From assembly GCA_021160885.1 (NCBI GenBank), contig JAGHBR010000482.1, forward strand, positions 1-29,902: 29,902 nt of DNA. The letters run 5' to 3'. A model generated the notes under the pieces. It was not told the origin of the DNA. It made no database searches and saw only the letters and a list, made by a program, of their open reading frames with translations. Both the position numbers and the translations under genes were made by a program. The stretch's first letter is position 1. Every line of letters begins with the position of its first letter. This DNA is from Caldisericaceae bacterium. GTDB lineage: Bacteria > Calditrichota > Calditrichia > Calditrichales > Calditrichaceae. Of this stretch, positions 25,202 through 29,902 are shown piece by piece.

Positions 25202-25290
25202 CTGCCGGCGCCCAGTAGCTGAGTAGTTGTGATTCATCGGGATGTGTCGAAGGACTCTGACAGAATCGCAACCAATTAACCCAGCAATGT

Positions 25291-25318
25291 TAAAAGAATC
25301 AGCCCCAATCTGTGGGCT
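25291..25318 (-). terminator. Probable terminator of the purU-tadA transcript
   Basis: On the minus strand AGCCC/GGGCT (25301-25305 with 25314-25318) closes an 8-nt loop and is followed by GATTCTTTTA. The stem is short. On the plus strand it is followed by A's, so it does not act for the GH2 gene. Confidence 0.4.
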
Positions 25319-25372
25319 CAGCGTAAAAAAAATGATTTGCTTTTGGGAGGTTACCAAAATTTTAAAAGAGGT

Positions 25373-25852
25373 TTACCTATTTTTCTGTTGATTTTTTTGT
25401 CTTAATTGCTGGAAAAACTCCATCATTAAAGCGGCGCATTCATCGCGGGCAACGCCGGGCGTAACTTCAATCTGGTGATTCAGTCTGGGATCGTTGAGTA
25501 GATTAAACAAACTGGAATGTGCGCCGGTTTTAATATCCTGCACCCCGTAAACTAAGCGTTTTAAGCGAGCCAGTACGGAAGCGCCGGCACACATGGAACA
25601 GGGTTCAACGGTTACGTAAAGGGTGGCATCGTAAAGCCACTTTTCACCAATGGTGGCGCAGGCTGAGGTAATGGCAATCATTTCCGCATGGGCTGTTGGG
25701 TCTTTTAAAAGCTCAACCTGGTTGTGTCCACGGCCAATAATCCGATTATTGAGGACAACAACGGCGCCAACCGGCACGTCTCCGCTTTTCAGGGCTTTTC
25801 TGCCTTCACGAATGGCTTCACGCATAAAATACATATCGTCAAATTGCATCAT
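25373..25852 (-). CDS. tadA: tRNA-specific adenosine deaminase TadA
   Basis: The 159-residue product matches the usual TadA length. Zinc-binding and catalytic residues are His55 and Glu57 (HAEM) and Cys85/Cys88 (PCSMC). The N-terminal stretch DVPVGAVVV and the GRGHN motif are also typical. The enzyme converts A34 to inosine in tRNA-Arg(ACG) and is essential in most bacteria. It follows purU with a 10-bp gap, so the two are probably cotranscribed. Guanine deaminase is the main look-alike, but the short core and PCSMCAGA are more TadA-like. Confidence 0.92.
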   Translation of the reverse strand: MMQFDDMYFMREAIREGRKALKSGDVPVGAVVVLNNRIIGRGHNQVELLKDPTAHAEMIAITSACATIGEKWLYDATLYVTVEPCSMCAGASVLARLKRLVYGVQDIKTGAHSSLFNLLNDPRLNHQIEVTPGVARDECAALMMEFFQQLRQKNQQKNR

Positions 25853-25862
25853 GGCCGGTTAC

Positions 25863-26726
25863 CTATTCAAAAATGATAGTTTTACGTCCATGCACTAAAA
25901 TCCGGTGTTCAAAATGGTAGCGCAAGGCTTTGGCCAGCACCAGCCGTTCCAGATCACGCCCTTTGCGGATCAAATCTTTTAAAGTATCCTTGTGCGAAAT
26001 ACGAATTACATCCTGTTCAATAATCGGTCCCTGATCCAGCTCTTCTGTAACATAATGGCTGGTAGCTCCAATAATTTTTACGCCTCTTTCAAATGCCTGC
26101 CGATATGGATTGGAACCTGCAAAGGCCGGCAGGAATGAATGATGAATATTGATGATGCGGTTAGGGTAGTGTTTGACAAATTGTGGCGACAGAATCTGCA
26201 TGTAACGGGCAAGTACAATGGTGTCGACCTGATATTTTTGTAAGAGCTGTAGTTCTTTTGTTTCTTGTTCCTTCTTGTTGTTTTTTGTAACTGGGAACAC
26301 GTGAACTGGGATTTGGTACTGGTCAGCAATGGGTTTTAGATTTGAATGATTGGAAACGATGCAACAGATTTCAATATTGTATTCGCCCAATTGATAGCGC
26401 CACAATATTTCATTCAGGCAATGATCCCTTTTTGAAACGAAAATTGCCACGCGGGATTTCTGTTCCAGAAAACGGAGGCTCCAGGTCGCTTGAAATTCTT
26501 TGGCCAGTGGAGCAAAAGCTTCCTGTAATTGTTGGGCATTAATGGTGAAATTGGTCATATCCCAGGCTACGCGAATAGAAAATAACTGCTGTTCCTGATC
26601 GACATGTTCATCCAGGTCAATGATATTGCCCTGACGTTCAAAAATAAAATGGGAAATTCGGGAAATCAATCCCACACGATCCGGACAGGTCAACAGAAGA
26701 ACAGCCGTTAATTTATTTGAATCCAT
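25863..26726 (-). CDS. purU: Formyltetrahydrofolate deformylase PurU
   Basis: The 287-residue enzyme hydrolyses 10-formyl-tetrahydrofolate to formate and tetrahydrofolate, balancing one-carbon pools and feeding PurT. An N-terminal ACT domain (about residues 6-85) begins LLTCPDRVGLISRISHFIFE. The formyltransferase-like domain follows: VAIFVSKRDHCLNEIL, then INIHHSFLPAFAGSNPYRQA with the catalytic Asn/His region, and TEELDQGPIIEQD with the conserved Asp. Family members usually have SLPSF in place of SFLPAF; the difference is mild. Upstream, the dyad GTTAC-N2-GTAAC (26740-26751) lies 14 bp before the start. Confidence 0.93.
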   Translation of the reverse strand: MDSNKLTAVLLLTCPDRVGLISRISHFIFERQGNIIDLDEHVDQEQQLFSIRVAWDMTNFTINAQQLQEAFAPLAKEFQATWSLRFLEQKSRVAIFVSKRDHCLNEILWRYQLGEYNIEICCIVSNHSNLKPIADQYQIPVHVFPVTKNNKKEQETKELQLLQKYQVDTIVLARYMQILSPQFVKHYPNRIINIHHSFLPAFAGSNPYRQAFERGVKIIGATSHYVTEELDQGPIIEQDVIRISHKDTLKDLIRKGRDLERLVLAKALRYHFEHRILVHGRKTIIFE

Positions 26727-26940
26727 AATGACTCTTTTAGTTACGTGTAACTTAGTAAAATAAACTCACGCCTGGTGATGTTGGGCTTTAAAATAGTATT
26801 TTTTTTACAACCAGGCAATTAAAACTAAAGCAATAAGACCGCATCAAATAATGCTTTCTCTTTCAGGTAAAATTTTTAGTAGGTAAAGTGTGTGATTGTT
26901 TCAGGAAAATACTTTTAAATGGCAATTTGCTGGAAGCATT
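26727..26940. other. 214-bp intergenic region between purU and the ZIP gene
   Basis: Both flanking genes run leftward, so this holds the 3' end of the ZIP transcript and the purU promoter. Visible are GTTAC-N2-GTAAC (26740-26751) and a perfect 7-bp inverted repeat GCCTGGT/ACCAGGC (26770-26776 and 26810-26816, 33 bp apart). I see no clear -35/-10 pair and no clear terminator. Confidence 0.35.
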
Positions 26941-27672
26941 TTATTCCAGAAAAGTTACAATCCAGATAGAACACAATCCGATAAAAAAGGCAATGAGTCG
27001 ACTGTAACGATCGTGTGAATGTTGATGCACCTCTGGCAGTAAGTCGTCTGATGCAACATGTAAAAAGGTGCCGGCCGAAAATGCTGTTAAGGCGCCAATG
27101 GTTTTGATCGAAGTGTGTTGTAAAAACAGAAACGTAATTAACGCGCCAATAGGTACCATTAAAGAAAAGGTCGTTAAGTAAAAAAACAGCTTTTTGTTTG
27201 GATAGCCTTCTTTTAAGAACAAACTGGTTAAAGAAAGCGAGGCAGGTAATTTGTGCAAAATAATCGCCAGAAAAACAATCAATCCCAATTCGGGCACCAT
27301 GACGCTTGTGCCCAGGGCAATGCCTGTAACCAGGCTGTGCAGAGAAAGTCCAAAGAAAGCCGACAGCCCAACATGATGATATTCGCAATGTTCGGAAGGG
27401 CAGGGATGGGTCATGATGAATTTTTCTGAAATAAAGAGCATTAAAAAACCAGCCAGAACGTAAACGCCCAATTGTGCACCAATCATTTCGGCCGCTTCGG
27501 GAATCATGTGTAAGAACGAAGCGCCTAACAATACACCAGCCCCCAAACTGATGAACCAGTGCAGCATGCGAAGATTCTCTTTAAAAAACAGTGGAATTAC
27601 ACCGCCTATCCAGGCGGTGAGTACGATGCTTCCTGAATAGATAATTAATTCAAAAATTTGATGATTGCTCAT
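26941..27672 (-). CDS. ZIP family divalent metal transporter
   Basis: The 243-residue membrane protein has about eight hydrophobic segments. The ZIP metal-site helices are recognisable: HSLVTGIALG (helix IV) and HKLPASLSL (helix V). The cytosolic loop between helices III and IV is rich in metal ligands (HPCPSEHCEYHH). A further HQHSHD stands near the last segment. It would import zinc or iron down their gradients; the metal cannot be fixed from sequence. It begins 2 bp after the acyltransferase gene, so metF, the acyltransferase and this gene form one operon. No Zur or Fur box was identified. Confidence 0.88.
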   Translation of the reverse strand: MSNHQIFELIIYSGSIVLTAWIGGVIPLFFKENLRMLHWFISLGAGVLLGASFLHMIPEAAEMIGAQLGVYVLAGFLMLFISEKFIMTHPCPSEHCEYHHVGLSAFFGLSLHSLVTGIALGTSVMVPELGLIVFLAIILHKLPASLSLTSLFLKEGYPNKKLFFYLTTFSLMVPIGALITFLFLQHTSIKTIGALTAFSAGTFLHVASDDLLPEVHQHSHDRYSRLIAFFIGLCSIWIVTFLE

Positions 27673-27674
27673 TT

Positions 27675-28283
27675 CTAATTTTTCTTTCTTTCGGGATTAA
27701 GTTGTATTTCGCCCATCAATTCCGGAAATTTCCCTTTAATTCCCTGGTAAAACTGCCGAATTTTTTTTAAATCCTGTTCAATGTTGCCGCCGGGCCAGAT
27801 TAAAGGCCCGAAGCCTCCTGTTTTACGGGAGTAATCCAGAAATCCTAATACAATTGGAACCCCGGCATTCAATGCCATGTAATAAAAACCGGTTCGCCAG
27901 TAGGCAGTTTTCTTTCTGCTTCCTTCCGGAGACAGCGTTAAAATCAAACGATCGTATTGATTAAACAGTTGTTTACTGTATTCAATAAAATTTTGAGATT
28001 GGCTGCGGTTCACGGGAATGGCTCCGGTAAATCGTAATATTGGCCCTAAAGGCCATTTAAAAAGCGATTGTTTGGCCAGCCAGTGCAGGCGCAATCCCAT
28101 GGCTGTAAAGACCAGCAGTCCAATAAAAGCATCCCAGTTAGAAGTATGTGGATAACCGATCATCACAAATTTCTTTTCTTCTGGTACCCTACCTGTTGTC
28201 TTCCAACCCATCAGTTTTAAAATGATATTGCTGAGCGTTTTAAAAAGATTAAAAAACAGCGATGTCGTGTATTGCCTTTTCAT
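27675..28283 (-). CDS. Lysophospholipid acyltransferase-like protein (PlsC family)
   Basis: The 202-residue protein shows the acyltransferase HX4D motif as HTSNWD (near residue 46) and the second block as SPEGSRKK. GAIPVNR in between matches the acceptor-binding block of 1-acylglycerol-3-phosphate acyltransferases. It is shorter than typical PlsC (about 240) and belongs to the compact subgroup in which the EGT motif reads EGSR. A role in phospholipid or lipid-anchor acylation at the inner membrane is likely; the exact substrate is unknown. It lies 12 bp after metF. Confidence 0.85.
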   Translation of the reverse strand: MKRQYTTSLFFNLFKTLSNIILKLMGWKTTGRVPEEKKFVMIGYPHTSNWDAFIGLLVFTAMGLRLHWLAKQSLFKWPLGPILRFTGAIPVNRSQSQNFIEYSKQLFNQYDRLILTLSPEGSRKKTAYWRTGFYYMALNAGVPIVLGFLDYSRKTGGFGPLIWPGGNIEQDLKKIRQFYQGIKGKFPELMGEIQLNPERKKN

Positions 28284-28295
28284 GCGATTAATATT

Positions 28296-29249
28296 TTAAA
28301 ATTCCAATTTTTTCATTAATAACCGAATCGGCTTTGAGTTTTGCATAATGTAAAAGTGAATGGCTGGCACCTTCTTTTCGATTAATTCTGTTACCTGGTT
28401 GTATGCCCAATCTACACCAATTTCTAGTACTTCCTCATCATCCTTAGCCTCCAACACTGGATCTGTAAGTTCAGGAGGCAGACTGATGTGAAAATTAGCG
28501 GGAATACTGGTCAGCTGTTTTTTGGAAGTTAATATTTTAAGTCCGGGTAAAATTGGAACCTGAATGCCCGTGGCACGGCATTTTTCAAGAAAATTAAAAT
28601 AATGCCGGTTATCGTAAAACATTTGTGTTACCACGTAATCTGCGCCGGCTTCAATCTTCTTCTTTAATTGTTTAATGTCAAAATCAAGATTGGGCGCACT
28701 AATGTGTTTTTCCGGATAGGCGGCCACACCAATACAAAAATTGGATGGTCGGGCGTCGATCAGTTCTTCTTCCAAATAAATGCCTTTGTTCATATTACTG
28801 ATTTGCCTTACCAGGTCAACGGCATATTGATTGGCGCTGCGTCCGTTTAGCAGAGGTTTTTGATAGCTGTTTTCCTCACCGCGCAACGCCAGAACATTTT
28901 CAATTCCCAGGTACTGTAAATCGATTAAAAAATCTTCGGTTTCTTCACGGGTAAAGCCATTGCATAAAACATGCGGTACGGCATCAACATTATATTTGTT
29001 TTGAATTAATGCGCAAATGCCCAGTGTGCCCGGACGTTTCCGCTTAACCTTACGTTTAATGCCCTGTGGCGTTTCTTCGTAGGTTACCTCGGCTGCGTGA
29101 CTGGTAATGTCAATAAAAGGTGGATTGAATTTGGCGATATCGTCAACCACCTGTAACAGACTATGAATATCACCGCCCCGTTTTGGCGGAATAATTTCGA
29201 AGCTGATTAAAGTGTCTTTTGCTTTGGTTAAATGTTCAATTACCTTCAT
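28296..29249 (-). CDS. metF: 5,10-methylenetetrahydrofolate reductase
   Basis: The 317-residue flavoprotein reduces methylene-THF to methyl-THF for methionine synthesis. The N-terminal ISFEIIPPKRG carries the catalytic Glu of the family, and the FAD-site strands are IDITSHAAEVTYEE, NVLALRGE and FCIGVAAYPEKH. The stretch QMFYDNRHYFNFLEKCR and PILPGLKIL complete the TIM barrel. The lysine/arginine-rich insertion near residues 65-75 resembles Bacteroidota-type MetF proteins. The start has AGGA 8 bp upstream. It is first in the operon with the acyltransferase and ZIP genes. Confidence 0.94.
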   Translation of the reverse strand: MKVIEHLTKAKDTLISFEIIPPKRGGDIHSLLQVVDDIAKFNPPFIDITSHAAEVTYEETPQGIKRKVKRKRPGTLGICALIQNKYNVDAVPHVLCNGFTREETEDFLIDLQYLGIENVLALRGEENSYQKPLLNGRSANQYAVDLVRQISNMNKGIYLEEELIDARPSNFCIGVAAYPEKHISAPNLDFDIKQLKKKIEAGADYVVTQMFYDNRHYFNFLEKCRATGIQVPILPGLKILTSKKQLTSIPANFHISLPPELTDPVLEAKDDEEVLEIGVDWAYNQVTELIEKKVPAIHFYIMQNSKPIRLLMKKLEF

Positions 29250-29271
29250 TGTTTCATCCTAAAATTGCATA

Positions 29272-29277
29272 ATTATA
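29272..29277 (-). promoter_or_regulatory. Possible -10 box of the metF operon
   Basis: On the minus strand a perfect TATAAT lies 23 bp upstream of the metF ATG, which leaves a short leader of about 15 nt. No good -35 element stands 16-18 bp further up, so this is tentative. Confidence 0.4.
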
Positions 29278-29363
29278 AGCGTGGGTAAATATAATTATTT
29301 TTTGTCCAAGTGTCTAATTTATGTTAAATAAAAGCCTCTTTGTTTAGTAATTTTGAATTATAA

Positions 29364-29384
29364 ATGTTGAATGTTGAATGTTGA
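29364..29384. repeat. Three tandem ATGTTGA heptamers
   Basis: ATGTTGA is repeated three times without interruption and followed by AT. The TTGAAT unit formed across the junctions also appears in the octads near 11320-11345. This is a simple tandem repeat of unknown role. Confidence 0.8.
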
Positions 29385-29902
29385 ATTAAAATAAGATGAT
29401 TTCAATTGCCCCAATCCGCATTGTAAAGCTCAACAATGTGTAAAAAGGATTGGATGGATTGGTAGTGTAAGAGAAAAGAATTTAGAGTTGAGGTTTAGTT
29501 TAAATTTTGTGTTTTGTCCCAACCCAGAGATTAGAAAATACGAAGCTCGAATTTCGAAAAGTGAAATAATAAATCCCTTCTGCGATTTATGTTTTTGGAG
29601 AAAACAGAGGCACCTGTCACAGATGTCCAAAATAAATCAGATGGTTCCATTTTTTAAGGTCAAACCTTACAAACTTGCACTGTGGTTCATCCTTCAATAT
29701 GACAAGGGGAAGGGAGTTTGAAAGCTGGACATTAATCATTTTACAATTAAATTTGGTTTGATATGTTTTAATTGTTTTTGGTTTTACTTTTTTGGAAATA
29801 ATAAGGATTAAAAAGATGTTAGAAGGTGATTAACTCCCAAAATAATTTGGAGATTTGCACGGTTTTAAATACATTTATAAACTTTAATTAACAGAATTAA
29901 TC

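Larger units (their letters stand above)
29250..29902. other. 653-bp intergenic region, no gene seen
   Basis: Apart from the metF upstream signals it holds three tandem copies of ATGTTGA (29364-29384), a hairpin with arms CGCATTGT/ACAATGTG (29417-29424 and 29433-29440), and AT-rich sequence. A 77-codon plus-strand frame at 29488-29721 lacks a ribosome binding site and resembles translated repeat sequence, so I do not call it. Confidence 0.5.

Noticed and set aside
29488..29721. 77-codon frame near the right end
   Set aside because: There is no ribosome binding site, and the EIRKYEARISKSEI-type content is typical of translated intergenic repeats.

Overview
The window looks like a piece of a Gram-negative, Calditrichota-like chromosome (Caldithrix or a relative; this is inference from protein style, not from a database search). 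The clues are secreted proteins ending in the type IX secretion-like C-terminal domain with an NYPNPFNP motif, a TonB-dependent receptor with a carboxypeptidase-like N-domain but no SusD partner, a PorV/UPF0164-type outer-membrane protein, several lipoproteins, strong GGAGG ribosome binding sites, and moderate GC content with AT-rich intergenic regions.

Layout. (1) 1-1170: a DUF4382-type lipoprotein behind a near-consensus sigma-54 promoter and ahead of a strong terminator. (2) 1271-2435: a LacI-family regulator with a consensus sigma-70 promoter and two AAACGTTT operators, one lying over its own start site. (3) 2511-12399: surface machinery, made of a tandem-duplicated carbohydrate-binding-like protein with a sorting domain, a TonB-dependent receptor, a 1074-residue secreted partner with Asp-rich calcium-binding-like loops and an FN3 domain, and a PorV-like barrel. 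(4) 12491-12642: a 152-bp MITE-like element with nested palindromes. (5) 12704-15835: a 1047-residue secreted multidomain protein (unassigned helical N-region, two Ig/PKD-like domains, LamG, sorting domain). (6) 16136-22614: a tightly packed operon with sugar-binding lipoprotein, two ABC permeases, two GH130 enzymes and a lipoprotein of probable (alpha/alpha)6 fold. (7) 22760-25201: a cytoplasmic GH2 beta-mannosidase. (8) On the minus strand, a housekeeping block: tadA and purU, then a ZIP transporter, a PlsC-like acyltransferase and metF.

Taken together, regions 2-7 read as a polysaccharide-utilisation-like locus for a beta-mannoside. Proposed flow (inference): surface proteins bind and possibly cleave the glycan; the TonB receptor brings fragments across the outer membrane; the periplasmic lipoproteins process and capture them; the ABC permeases import them using an ATPase encoded elsewhere; the GH130 pair and GH2 enzyme degrade them to mannose-1-phosphate and mannose. 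LacI is the likely local regulator. No tRNA, rRNA, CRISPR array, transposase or phage gene is visible.
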